From Calocera cornea HHB12733 (taxonomy: Eukaryota > Basidiomycota > Dacrymycetes > Dacrymycetales > Dacrymycetaceae), in NCBI GenBank assembly GCA_001632435.1, contig KV423930.1, positions 179,170 through 243,169 on the forward strand: DNA of 64,000 nucleotides, read 5' to 3'. A program made the translations under genes and the position numbers. The notes below the pieces were generated by a model, which was not told the DNA's origin, searched no databases, and saw only the letters and a list, made by a program, of their open reading frames with translations. This document shows, in pieces, positions 27,001-39,865 of the stretch. The first letter of the stretch is position 1, and every line of letters begins with the position of its first letter.

Positions 27001-30000
27001 TGCACTTGAAGTGGGAACCCGAGGTGTTCTGGGCGGTCAGGCCATAGTTGAAGGCGTGGAGGGGACATGGGCTGACCTCACCACAAACGTTAACGCACGT
27101 ATATCTTGCAAGCCTCTCTATTCTCGCTGACACTGTGTCCAGCGCATGGCAGACAATTTGACCAACCAAGTACGATCGATTGCAACTGTTACGACTGCAG
27201 TTGCCGAAGGTGATCTGACAAAGCATATCAATGTGGATGCTGAGGGCGAGATCCTGGTTCTTAAGAGAATCATCAACCGCATGGTGGATCAGCTCAGCAC
27301 TTTTGCCAGCGAGGTCACTATCGTTGCCCTCGATGTCGGAACACAGGGTCGGCTCGGGGGCCAAGCCAAGGTCGAGGGGGTTAAGGGGACGTGGGCCGAT
27401 CTCACAACCAACGTAAACGTGAGTTTGCAGCCGCAACTTCGAACAGTGCTGACCGGAGCCTGTAGCGAATGGCAGACAATCTTACCAGCCAAGTGCGCTC
27501 CATTGCCGACGTCACAAAGGCTGTCGCTGCGGGTGATCTGACAAAGAAGATCGAAGTCGACGCGGCTGGTGAGATTGACGAACTCAAGGACACCATCAAC
27601 AACATGGTGGACCAGCTGGGCACGTTCGCTAGCGAAGTTACGCGTGTTGCCTTGGACGTTGGGACTGAGGGCAAGCTGGGTGGCCAGGCGAAAGTTGAGG
27701 GTGTAAAGGGAACGTGGGCGGATTTGACTACAAACGTGAACGTGCGTGTCCAGCTGCATGGGTCAATGATCTGCTGACAACAAGCGTAGCGCATGGCCGA
27801 TAACCTTACAAACCAAGTGCGGTCTATTGCAGACGTCACCAAAGCTGTTGCCGAGGGCGATCTCACAAAGAACATCGAGGTTGACGCCAAAGGCGAGATT
27901 CTTGACCTCAAGAAGACGATCAACTCGATGGTTCACCAGCTAGGCAAATTCGCAAGCGAGGTTACACGTGTGGCCTTGGAGGTCGGGACTGAAGGCAGAT
28001 TGGGTGGTCAGGCAAAGGTCGAGGGTGTAAAGGGGACATGGGCGGACTTGACGACCAACGTGAACGTGCGTAGTCACGTGCATACATCGATAGTCGCTGA
28101 TAATATGTCCAGCGCATGGCTGACAACTTGACAAGCCAAGTTCGGTCTATTGCGGATGTTACCAAAGCTGTGGCCGCCGGTGACTTGACGAAAAATATTG
28201 AAGTTGATGCTCAGGGCGAGATTCTCGGCCTCAAGATCACGATCAACTCGATGGTGGACCAGCTGAAAACATTTGCAAGCGAGGTCACTCGTGTCGCATT
28301 GGAAGTCGGAACTCAGGGCAAGCTGGGGGGTCAGGCGCAAGTCGCGGGAGTGCAAGGCACATGGGCCGACCTCACCACGAACGTCAATGTGCGTATGCAG
28401 CTGTGCAGGTCGATTGTTGTTTGACATCACTGTAGCGAATGGCGGACAACCTCACCAACCAAGTACGATCTATCGCAGATGTTACCAAGGCAGTTGCACA
28501 AGGCGATCTCAGCAAAAAGATCGTCGTGGATGCGCAAGGCGAGATTGAGGGACTCAAGATCACGATCAACTCAATGGTGGACCAGCTAGGCACCTTCGCG
28601 AGCGAGGTGACGCGTGTTGCCTTGGACGTTGGGACTGAGGGCAAGCTGGGTGGCCAGGCGAAGGTGGACGGTGTGAAGGGAACGTGGGCTGATTTGACTA
28701 CGAACGTGAACGTACGTGTCCAGCTGCATGGGTCAATGATCTGCTGACAACAAGCGTAGCGCATGGCCGATAACCTCACAAACCAAGTGCGGTCTATTGC
28801 AGACGTCACCAAAGCTGTTGCTGCAGGCGACCTTACCAAGAATATTGAAGTTGACGCCAAGGGCGAGATCAATGAACTCAAGATCACGATCAACTCGATG
28901 GTGGACCAGCTGGGCACCTTTGCTAGCGAGGTCACGCGTGTCGCCCTGGAGGTCGGGACTAAGGGCATACTGGGCGGCCAGGCGAAGGTAGAGGGTGTGC
29001 AAGGAACTTGGGCTGATCTTACCACAAATGTCAATGTGTGTATGTTCTATCTTCCCTTTGAGACTCACTCAGGCAAGGCATGATAGCGCATGGCCGATAA
29101 CCTGACGAACCAAGTGCGATCGATTGCCAAAGTCACGACGGCCGTTGCCCAAGGAGACCTGACGAAGAAGATCACTGTCAACGCACTGGGTGAAATTGAG
29201 GGGCTAAAGAACACTGTCAATTCAATGGTGGACCAGCTGAACACGTTCGCCAGTGAGGTGAGCAGAGTTGCCCTCGAAGTAGGCACGCAGGGCAAGTTAG
29301 GTGGCCAAGCCAAGGTGCTCGGTGTTGAGGGAACATGGGAAGAACTGACTAACAATGTCAACGTAAGTCAAACCCAACGCATGCGTTAGCATTGTCCCTG
29401 ATGTATTCTGAATCAGCGCATGGCGGACAACCTGACAAACCAAGTTCGATCAATTGCCAACGTCACGAAGTCTGTGGCCAGAGGAGACCTGACAAAAACA
29501 ATCGATGTTATCGCTGAAGGAGAGATCAATGACCTCAAGAAAACTATCAACGAGATGGTTGGGAACCTCAGTCAGTTCGCTGTCGAAGTTACGAAAGTGG
29601 CCCTCGAAGTGGGTACCATGGGTAAACTCGGCGGGCAGGCAAATGTGATGGGCGTCGAAGGTGTCTGGGCCGATTTGACGGATAATGTGAACGTATGTCA
29701 TTGAGCTACATTTGCTGAGAACCGTTGGAGCTTACACTTCACTAGCGAATGGCTCAGAATCTCACTACTCAAGTTCGCTCTATTGCAACTGTTACGACAG
29801 CAGTTGCTAAGGGAGACCTCACAAAAACCATCGAAGTTAGTGCTGAAGGCGAGATCGAAGCGCTGAAGGACACGGTCAACAACATGGTTAGAAATCTGAG
29901 CACATTCGCCAGTGAGGTCACCGGGCTAGCGAAGGCAGTGGGCACTGAGGGTGCCCTGGGTGGCAGAGCCAACGTGCAAGGCGTCGAAGGTATCTGGGCT

Positions 30001-33000
30001 AGTCTAACCGAAAACGTCAATGTACGCGGATCATGTCCATCTGCATTGGCCTTTCTGACACGACTGATTAGAGCATGGCGGACAACCTGACAACCCAAGT
30101 ACGATCGATCTCGGCGGTGACCAAAGCTATTGCATGCGGTGACCTTAGCACCTTCATTGAAGTTGAAGCGCAAGGCGAGATTTTGGAACTCAAAAACACC
30201 ATCAATTCCATGGTCTCGCAGCTCGCCATGTTTGCTAGCGAAGTGACCCGTGTCGCCAAGGAAGTGGGCACAGAGGGCAAACTTGGTGGTCAAGCGCAAG
30301 TCACTGGCGTACAAGGTATCTGGGCAGACCTGACAGATAACGTCAATGTAAGTGCTGGCTTTCCGTACATACTCCTCGTCTCACATGTTTGTAACAGAAA
30401 ATGGCCGAGAACCTCACGATCCAAGTCCGCAACATTGCTTCTGTCACCAAAGGCATAGCTGAAGGAGACCTTACCCGATACATCGAAGTTTCTGCCCAAG
30501 GGGAAATCCTTGATCTAAAAGACACCGTCAACAACATGGTTTCTGGCCTCAGTCACATGGCCGGGGAACTGTCTCGCGTTGCCCTTGAAGTCGGCACCAT
30601 GGGCGTCCTTGGTGGGCAAGCCATTATTCAGAACATGCCAGGAACCTGGGGCGTCCTGGTTATCAACGTCAATGTAAGAGGTTTTAGTATTTCTATGCGT
30701 ACGCTTGTTAACAGAGCTGGTAGAACATGGCGAATAATCTCACGTCAAACGTTCGATCGATTGCGGCGGTGACAAAAGCCGTAGCTGAGGGGGACCTCAC
30801 GCAGATGACAAATGTTCATGCGCAAGGAGAAATCGGTCAACTCAGCGAGACAATCAACACCATGGTCACTCAGCTCAACATTTTCGCCAAAGAGGTAACC
30901 CGTGTTGCCCTTGAAGTAGGCACTGATGGACGACTTGGCGGGCAAGCGTATGTCGATGGCGTGTCAGGCGTTTGGGCCGATCTTACCAATAACGTCAACG
31001 TACATGGCATCTTTCAATTGGTAATTGTACCATTACTAACACGTTGCGCCGCAGCGAATGGCAGATAACCTGACGATTCAAGTTCGATCGATCTCCACCG
31101 TCACTAAGGCTGTCGCTAGTGGTGACCTCACGAGCTTCATCGAGGTTGAAGCGAAGGGAGAAATTGCTGACCTCAAGGACACAGTAAACAGCATGATATT
31201 TCGCCTCAACAACTTCGCCGGCGAGGTAACTCGTGTTGCGCTGGAGGTGGGTACGCAGGGCAAGCTTGGTGGGCAAGCGGAGGTGCAAGACGTAGCAGGG
31301 GTCTGGGCAGATCTGACGGCCAATGTGAACGTCAGTGTGAGTACACTGGATCGGGAACACCGCTGATCTGGATCTGTAGCGAATGGCCGACAATCTTACC
31401 TACCAAGTTCGATCAATTTCTACCGTCACAAAGGCAGTCGCCGCCGGCGATCTCACATCGTACATCGACGTCGTAGCAGAAGGAGAGATCGCCGAGCTGA
31501 AGGACACCGTCAACACAATGATCCGTCGGCTGAACAATTTCGCGAGCGAAGTTACCCGCGTCGCTTTAGAAGTTGGTACCCAAGGCAGGTTGGGAGGTCA
31601 GGCAGAAGTAAAGGATGTGGAGGGTGTGTGGGCTGAACTGACCTCGAATGTCAACGTGAGTGGTTTCGCTATCCCTCACAGACGATATTGATAAGAGGTA
31701 TCCAGCGCATGGCAGAGAATCTCACCTTGCAAGTTCGATCAATCTCGAACGTTACGAAAGCCGTAGCTGCAGGTGATCTGTCGCAATCTGTCGAGGTCCA
31801 AGCGGAAGGAGAGATTGCTGAACTCAAGGACACGGTAAACGCCATGATTCTTCGTCTCAACAACTTCGCCGGTGAAGTGACCCGAGTCGCTCTGGAAGTT
31901 GGGACCCAAGGGAAACTAGGTGGCCAAGCTCATGTACAAGACGTGGAGGGGGTTTGGGCCGATCTGACAGACAACGTCAACGTGAGCGGTCCAACAATTC
32001 GTCAAGGAGAAATTGGTTGATATTTGAATAGCGCATGGCCGAGAATCTCACCAATCAAGTCCGGTCTATAGCGCGTGTGACAAAAGGAGTTGCAGCCGGC
32101 GATCTTTCGCAATCCATCGATGTCCAGGCGGGGGGAGAAATCGAAGAACTCAAGAACACCGTGAACACCATGATCAGCCGACTGAGCACTTTTGGTAGTG
32201 AAGTGACACGAGTGGCGTTGGAAGTCGGCACGCAGGGAAAACTGGGCGGGCAAGCGCACGTCAAAGACGTCGAGGGAGTGTGGGCGGATCTAACAGATAA
32301 TGTCAATGTAAGGATTTGATCGCCTTGGCTATGGCACAATGCTGACTTTGCTCTAGCGAATGGCAGACAACTTGACGTATCAAGTTCGGTCCATTTCAGA
32401 TGTTACGAAGGCCGTTGCCGCTGGTGACCTTACCCGACACATCGATGTCCAGGCTCAGGGCGAGATCGAGGAGCTCAAGGACACAGTTAACACCATGATC
32501 CGTCGTCTGAACAATTTTGCGAGCGAGGTGACACGTGTTGCGCTAGAAGTCGGCACCCAGGGCAAGCTGGGTGGGCAAGCGGAGGTGCAAGGTCTGGAAG
32601 GAGTCTGGGCAGATCTCACTGATAATGTCAACGTACGCGCTCATCGTTTCCATCACAAGCTTCTCTCATTGGAAAATGCAGCGAATGGCCGAGAATTTGA
32701 CGAATCAGGTCCGATCCATCTCAACCGTGACGAAGGCTGTCGCTGCTGGTGATCTAGCCTCATACATCGAAGTTGAGGCGCAAGGCGAGATCGAGGATCT
32801 CAAGAGCACGGTGAATACAATGATCAACCGACTCAACAAATTCGCCAGCGAAGTTACGCGCGTGGCCCATGAGGTCGGCACTCAAGGCGTTCTCGGTGGC
32901 CAGGCCGAAGTGGACGACGTAGAAGGCGTATGGGCGGCGCTTACGGCTAGTGTCAATGTAGGGACCCGCTGCAGAGGTAGGTACTGTACTGATACCCAGA

Positions 33001-36000
33001 CCAGAGCATGGCTCGAAATCTCACGCTGCAAGTGCGCTCCATCAGCTCAGTCACCAAAGCGGTCTCCCAGGGAGATATCACCAAGTTGGTCGACGTGGAC
33101 GTCAGTGGGGAAATGTTCGAGCTGAAGGTACTAGTTCAATCATACACGGGAGACTTATTCTTGACCTGCATACAGGAAACGGTGAATAGCATGGTCCATC
33201 AACTCGACTTCATCGTCAATGAGGTATCTCGGGTTGCCCTGCAAGTCGGTATAGAAGGCAACCTGGGCGGTCAAGCGATGGTTGGTCCCTTGGTACAGGG
33301 TAAATGGAAGGTGAGGCACACGAGCACGCCATTTCCTGCTTTATCTGATCTCGGCTTCCCCAGGTTCTCACGGATAATGTGCGCTCGCTGGAATGGAGTG
33401 CAATATTGTTAACGTACTAATGGCTACTCTGTTGTATAGGTGAACTTGATGGTAAGCCAGACTCTTCACCGTCTATCTACATAGCTGACTTGAATTAGGC
33501 CCATAACTTGACCAATCAAGTGCGATCTATTGCGTTGGTCACCACGGCTGTCGCCGAAGGTGACCTGTCCAAGCGTGTAGAAATCTCCGCCCGAGGCGAG
33601 ATTCTGGATCTCAAGGTTCGACCCAAACAAACATGTCCATTGCGATGCTAATGTACTGCAGGATACCGTGAACAGCATGTGCGATTCCCTAGCCAAGTTT
33701 GGCTCTGAAGTCACTCGGTGAGTCTCACATCAGTTGGCAGATACATGAAGGCTCATCTTGATGTAGTGTTGCGAAGATGGTGGGAACAGACGGCATCCTT
33801 GGTGTGCAAGCCGAGGTATACAATGTTGCTGGCATCTGGAAGGTCAGTCCATACAGAGCCGTGTACCCTCTGTATTCAGCTGACCGGAGTGCAGGACCTG
33901 ACGGAGAACGTGAATGGCATGGCGAACAATGTAAGATTCCCTTTTGAGATGTTGCGCAACGCTAACACAGGTATTCTCCAGCTCACGACACAAGTCCGTG
34001 ATATTGCACGCGCAACCGTACGTCTTCTGACAATGATGGCATTTTGTCCACTAAACGAGCCCTTCGAGCAGAAAGCCGTGTCCATCGGCAATCTGACAAC
34101 CAAGGTCGAAATCCAGGCCTCAGGAGAGATCTTCGACCTTGTTCTCACGATCAACGGTATGATTGATCAGCTAGCCATGTGGGCTGGCGAGGTGCAGAGG
34201 GTCGCTCGCGAGGTGGGAACTGAAGGCAGGCTTGGGGTCAATGCGAGCGTGCACGATGTCGAGGGAACCTGGCGTGAGATAACGTACGTATGAGGCGCTC
34301 ACCTAGGTGTATGGCCTTAACAGTTCGCAGGGTGGCCGTCAACACCATGGCGAACAATCTGACAACCCAAGTCCGAGGCTTTGCCCAAATTGCGTCGGCG
34401 GCAACGGACGGAGATTTTACCAAATTTGTCACCGTAGAAGCGAGCGGCGAGATGGACTCACTCAAGAGCAAGATCAACCACGTAACCAATTTCAACTCTT
34501 CGAGTTGCATGTGCTAATGCCAGGGCGCAGATGATTCGGGATCTGCGTGACAGTATTCAGCGCAATACAATGGCGAAGGAAGCGGCAGAGTCCGCGAACA
34601 AGAGCAAGTCCGAGTTTCTTGCCAACATGTCACACGAGATCAGGACACCAATGAACGGCATTATTGGGATGACGTCCTTGTGCCTGGAGTCCGGTGAATT
34701 GACAAGAAGCAACAAGGACAATCTGCAGATCGTGCACAGTTTGGCGCAGTCGTTGCTGTTCATAATCGACGATATCCTCGATATTTCCAAGAGTCAGTTG
34801 GTTCATCGGTCAGGCTGACAAGAGGCTAACTTCGCTACACAGTTGAGGCGGGTCGGATGACGATAGAATACATCACATTCTCCATCCGGCACCTTGTCTT
34901 CCAAGCATTGAAAGGACTGTCTGTTCGTGCTCAACAAGGGGCCGTGGACCTGACATACGACGTGGATAACGAGATTCCGGACCAAATCGTTGGTGATATG
35001 TTCCGACTGCGCCAGGTTGGTACTTTCCGGATCTTGAAGTGTTGAGACTGATATGTCACCCAGGTGCTTGTGAACTTGGTCGGCAACGCCATTAAATTCA
35101 CGCCAGCGGGGGATACACCCGGCAAAGTCACTGTGTCTGTCGGCTGGATTCCGCATGAGTCCAGCAACGCCGAAATCAAGCTACTGTTCAGTGTCAAGGA
35201 CACGGGAATTGGGATTGCGTCCGATAAGGTCAACGTGATCTTCGATACCTTCGCTCAGGCAGATGGGTCCACAACGCGGGTAAGTACCTCGACCTTTCGC
35301 TCAGTGCTTGAGCACTCACAGTGCATCAGAAATTCGGTGGGACGGGTCTCGGGCTTTCCATCTCCAAGCGTTTGGTCCTGCTGATGGGGGGTAACCTCTG
35401 GGTTGAAAGCGTTGAGGGCCGAGGCAGCACCTTCTACTTCACCATCAAGGCCCGCTTAACGCCCGGAAACGCGGATGCTGAGACCATGCAAAAGGTTGCT
35501 CTCTACGAGAATCGTCCCGTCCTATGGCTGAACACTCGTCGGAATGGGGACAACGTGACCGGACTGCTGCAGAGCCTCAAATTCAGTGTTACGGTTGTGC
35601 ACAGTGTTGACGATGTGCCGAAAGACGAAACGCGCTACGATGCCATCATGATCGACAAGGTGGGTCTTGTAGACGTAGTGAGGCAGCAAGAAAACCTCAA
35701 GGACTCTCCATTTGTCATCCTGGATGGCGCTGCGACGCACCTGGACCGTGAGCATTTCCGTGCCCGAGCTTATGAGTCTGTCTAACGGCTTGATCAGTGC
35801 AATGGTGCGTCGGCAACAGTGTCATGTCTCACATTCCCTGGATCGACAGCGTTGCTACGCTTGCCGGTGCGCTGTTACCTGCTCTCGAATACGTCTCGGG
35901 AGAGCCGTTGAGCGGCGACAAACTGGTGCCTTACGACATCCTGCTGGCCGAAGACAATGTCGTCAACCAGAAGGTGGCGGTCAAGATCCTCGAGAAGCTC

Positions 36001-36495
36001 GGTCATCATCTTGAGGTTGTGGACAACGGACAGAAGGCTGTGGAAGCTGTCAAGAAGAAGGCCCACAGCGGAAGGCAATACGATCTCATTCTCGTGAGCC
36101 TGAGTGTATGCATGCTGTGACAGTCGCTTAAGCCTCTGCAGATGGACGTGTCCATGCCGCTCATGGGCGGTATCGAAGCGACGGAGACGATCCGCAAATG
36201 GGAGGGGGACCACGGCGTCCAACGCGTGCCCATTGTCGCGCTGACCGCGCACGCAAGTGAGTACCTGCACTCTATCCTTACCCCTTATCCCTGACCTCGC
36301 CCAGTGCTCGGCGACCGCGAACGGTGCATCCAAGCGGGGATGGACGAATACGTGCCCAAGCCGCTGAAGCGCTCGGACCTCATCTCGAGCATGACCAAGG
36401 CTGTCCGCATCAGCCAGCGCAAGCAGCACCAAGCGATCACGGCCACCCGCGCTACCCCCAAGGCGATCACACCCCCTCCGGTCGAGCTCGAGTGA
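21498..36495 (+). CDS. NIK1: Giant group III hybrid histidine kinase with about 36 HAMP units (NIK1/OS-1 type)
   Basis: Estimated 4,200 residues; usual NIK1 proteins have about 1,200-1,400 with roughly five to nine HAMP units (recalled knowledge). The first exon (21498-22810) has a Pro-rich head, a CPACG motif and HAMP 1. Exons 22866-23205 (HAMP 2), 23266-23823 (HAMP 3 and 4) and then 276-nt exons follow. HisKA has [15 protein letters not shown] with the phospho-His codon at 34633-34635. HATPase shows [19 protein letters not shown] and GTGLGLSI. The receiver domain has [17 protein letters not shown] with the phospho-Asp codon at 36145-36147, and PKPLK. All catalytic residues are present and no TM segment is seen, so it is a cytosolic sensor. 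Family knowledge: it relays phosphate via YPD1 to SSK1 and the HOG1 pathway, responds to osmostress and is the target through which fludioxonil and iprodione act. The small exons at 33400-34500 are the least certain. Confidence 0.88.
22590..34480 (+). repeat. HAMP exon array, about 36 units, period 323-334 nt
   Basis: Met codons opening successive units lie at 23874, 24198, 24522, 24851, 25178, 25503, 25832, 26158, 26488, 26822, 27146, 27469, 27793, 28116, 28439, 28763, 29090, 29420, 29749, 30075, 30401, 30727, 31058, 31383, 31709, 32035, 32360, about 32685, and 33008. Units 1-4 lie before this list; units 34-36 (33497-34480) lie after it and are cut by extra introns. The consensus unit is [13 protein letters not shown], then A-x-G-D-L-T, G-E-I-x-x-L-K, then L-G-G-Q-A and D-L-T-x-N-V-N. 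Each exon is 276 nt (92 codons) and each intron about 47-58 nt, phase 0 on both sides. Confidence 0.9.
27745..27791 (+). repeat. Intron duplicated almost perfectly at 28715-28761
   Basis: This HAMP intron (key word GTCCAGCTGCATGGGTCAAT) recurs 970 nt downstream with a single difference near the donor (GTGCGT versus GTACGT). Other introns of the array have drifted beyond recognition. The flanking exon ends are also nearly identical, marking a recent three-unit duplication or conversion. Confidence 0.8.
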
Positions 36496-37551
36496 AGCGG
36501 GCGCGGCGCCGAGGGCGTAACTGTATCTCTGGATTCGACACCGCTGTATCCCTAGCATATTGATATCTCTTCTCTTCATTCCTAGTTTCCAGTTCCTAGA
36601 ACTTACACTTCTCTGTCTACTTTTCCCGTCTCTCTTTCTCTGACTCTCTGTCTCCAGTTATGCCTATTCCTTGTCATCCCCTCTCTTGTGTCTCGTCTTC
36701 TTCGCGTCTACAGTCAACTTCCTCCCCCGGGCTGGTCTCTGCATTACCCACCTACTTAGTGTGATACCACGAATGTGTCTGCTTCATTGCTTTGGGTCAA
36801 ACATAGTGCCTGCATAGTACGAAGAGCGAGGATGAACCGCCGAGGACCGAGCACCGGGAAAGCGCGTAGGTATGTCTGAACCCACCCACCCGCAAACCCG
36901 GCCGGGGAGTACTGGATGACTACTGTCTTTGCTGCGCGGCGCGTTATTTTTGGGAACTGGCACGTGTTTCGCTTTCTTGGCGTCCGCGCGGTGGCAGAGC
37001 GGTTGCGTAATGCCGGGCGGTGGGTGCCGATATGACGCACTAGTACTGAGGCTGCCGGCCGCTGCTGATGCTTGTCGCGCAGAAGGGAGCAGGGATCAGA
37101 TGGGGATCGGACGAGTGCGAGGGCCGCTGCGCAGGAACGGTTGCCGAGGGAGGGCAATAGGGAGGGGATATAATACCGCTGCGCCTCGGCCACAGTCCAC
37201 ACCTTCTTGCCTAGCCTACTGTACCACTTCTCTCACCGGCTCCGCTCCTCCGGCTTACACACGAGCCACACGCTTGGCAGAGGATATAAGGCAAGCTTCG
37301 GGCCCCTCGGCACTCGGTACTCGGTTGCGCGCTCGCACCCCCGAACAAGCCAACAAGCCTCGAGACCCGCACGCACACACGCATACACGCCGGTGCACCG
37401 CCGTACCGCCGCCCGCCGACGAGTGACCATTGAAGACGGAGGGAGCCGACCGCAGCATAAAGCCCACCACCTACCCTGACCCTCGCCGCCGTGCCCCTGC
37501 TCCAACACCCAACACCCAGACTCGAGTTTGAACTGCAAGGACTGAAGAACG
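36496..37551. other. Intergenic region
   Basis: 3' flank of the kinase (T/C-rich to about 36730), then a GC-rich part. GGGGATATAATACC at about 37165 is a possible TATA element for the TMEM184-like gene. No gene was recognised. Confidence 0.35.
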
Positions 37552-39865
37552 ATGGGGCTCAACACCACCTGCCCCTACACAGAGAACACCGCCAACGCGG
37601 ACCAGTCCACCTTCTTCGATAACGTGCGCCCCCCTCTTCCCTCCCCCTACACACACACGCACGCACGAGCTGACTCGCTCCCTTCCGCTCCATGTCCGTG
37701 TTGGCACGGTAGGACGGTGTAGACTGGGACGCGCACAAGATCGGCTGGGTCGTCGCCGGCAGTTTCGCAGCAGCCGTGCGTCCCTTCCCCTCCCCCCCTC
37801 CCTCCCTGGCCACACACATCCTCACACACGCGCACAGACAACACTGGTGACGATCATCTCCGTCCTCCTCCACTGCAGGAACTATCATGTCCGCAGGGAA
37901 CAGCGGCAGGTCATCGTGCGTCCCCCCGTCCCCGTCCCCTCCCTCTCCCTCCGCGCAACAGCCCCGCTGACCAACCGCCTTGCCCCGGGGAATAGCGGAT
38001 CCTCTACATGCCCCTCGTCTACGCGATCATCTCCTTCTTCTCCTACCGCTTTTACCGGTCGTACACGTGCGCCCCCTCCTGCTTCGTTCCGAGAGGGTAG
38101 AGGCAGACACTGACGAGCACGCAAGATACTACTCCCTGATCGAATCAGCGTACGAGGCGCTCGTAATCGGGGCATTCCTGTGCGCCCCTTCCCCCTCCTC
38201 TCTCCGCACGCGCCCAGCTGACCCCTCCCCTCCCCGTTCCCCAGCCTGCTCCTAATCCAATTCGTCGCCGACAAGTCCTCCACGCTCGACGCAAAGGAGG
38301 TGCTCCAGCGGAAGGAGAAGCAGAAGCTGCCCCTGCCGTTCTGCTGCGTGAGGTACAGGCCGACCAAGCCGTATTTTATGTATACGCTCAAGGTGCGTTC
38401 GTCCCCCCGGGCACCAGAGCACGGCTGACGATGTTGCCTTGCATTCTGGTTCTGGCGGTGGTGGTGGTGGTGGTGGTGCTGTTGTTCTCGTAGTACTCCG
38501 TCCTCCAATACTGCTTCGTCCGCCCCGCACTCACGGTCGTGGGGATCATCGCGGAGAAGAAGGGCCGGCTGTGCTCGGGCTCGTGGAGCCCGGCGTTCGC
38601 GAGCGTGTACATTGATGCGATCGATTTTGCGAGTATTACGTCCGTCCCGTCCCATTCCCTCCTGCATTCTGCCGGGCCACCCTCCCCTTCCATCGGTGTG
38701 CGAGCACGTCAGAGTGCCGTGCTGACGCGCCGCGCAGGATCGCCCTCTATGGCCTGATCGTCTTCTACGTGCTGACGCACGAAGAGCTCAAGGACCGGCG
38801 CCCGCTCGCAAAGTTCCTCTCCATCAAGCTCATCGTCTTCTTCACCTTCTACCAGGGCTGGGTGGTACGCCGCCCCTATGCATCGCTGGGAGACAGCAGC
38901 TGATGAAGGGGCCAGTTTGACTTGCTCGCCAGCTACAACGTCATCAAGGCCACGCAGTACTGGACGACGGACAATATCGCCGACGGGCTCAACGCGCTGA
39001 CCACGACGATCGAGGTGCGTCCCTCCCCCCCCCCCCCCCCCCCCCCCCCGGTCACTCCCGCACCCAAATCAAGCGCATCCTGACCCCCCACGCGCGCAGA
39101 TGCTCCTCTTCTCGCTGATGATGCTCTGGGCGTTCCCGGCCAAGGAGTACAAGCAGCCGGGCACGGTGCCCACGAGCATCTGGCGGCCCCTGTGGGACGC
39201 GATCAACTTTACAGACTTTGTCCTCGAGCTCTGGGCCAGCACAGTCTTCTTCGTGCGTCCCCTTCCCTCCCTTCCCTCCCCTCCCCTCCCCTCCCCGCGC
39301 CGCTCTGGCTACAAGCCTTCCCCTCCCCTCTCCACTCTGGCTACAAGCTGATGTGCTGCGCGTCGCTGTGGTGGGAAACAGTGGGACTATATGCGCGGCA
39401 AGCCCTACGCGCGCGCCAAGCGGATCGAGGGCGACAAGATCCAGCAGCAAGCGGGGTACGCAGACTTTGACGACGCGTTCGGCATCGAGGCCCCGCACCG
39501 CATGTCCCGGCGCACCGATGTCGAGATGCCGATCTACAGTGCGTCTCCCCCCGCTCCTCCCCTTCCCTTCCCTTCCGTCCCGGGCTGACAACGTCCCAGA
39601 CGCACCCGCAGTACCAACGCGCCGGCGCTCCGGGCCTGTCGGCCCCGCAACCCCAGACGGCCGGACAGCGCGGTACGACACGCTTGCAAGCTCGGACGAG
39701 GCCGAGCACCCGCACCCGCACCAGCAGCCGGCGCAGGCGTACCAGGGACCGGCGGGCCGCGCGTATCCAGCCACGCAGCAGGGGTATGCGCCGCCCGTCG
39801 GGCCGGGGCAGGGCAGGGGGTATAGGGAGGTCGGGGGCGACGTGCAGCAGGGGAGGGCGTATTGA
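37552..39865 (+). CDS. TMEM184 / organic solute transporter alpha family membrane protein
   Basis: The gene is cut by about eleven short introns, many with C-rich sequence. Recognisable pieces in order: MGLNTTCPYTENTANADQST (37552), WDAHKIGWVVAGSFAA, TLVTIISVLLHCRNYHVRRE, ILYMPLVYAIISFFSYRFYR, YYSLIESAYEALVIGAFL, LLIQFVADKS, YSVLQYCFVRPALTVVGIIA, IALYGLIVFYVLTHEELKD, the hallmark KFLSIKLIVFFTFYQGW (about 38810-38860) and MLLFSLMMLWAFPAKEY. This is the seven-TM Solute_trans_a (DUF300) fold of vertebrate OST-alpha and TMEM184, found in fungi at vacuolar or plasma membranes; transport substrates in fungi are not well known. The last exon encodes a hydrophilic Pro/Gln/Gly tail ending at 39863-39865. 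Exact boundaries of the smallest exons are uncertain. Confidence 0.8.
39017..39048 (+). repeat. Poly-C tract inside a TMEM184-gene intron
   Basis: Nearly uninterrupted run of about 30 C in an intron (after the GTGCGT donor at about 39014). Length is likely unreliable in the assembly. Confidence 0.8.

Noticed and set aside
22590..34480. HAMP repeats as bacterial chemoreceptor contamination
   Set aside because: Every unit is flanked by fungal-type introns and the gene ends in a NIK1-type hybrid kinase; no TM or methyl-accepting domain.
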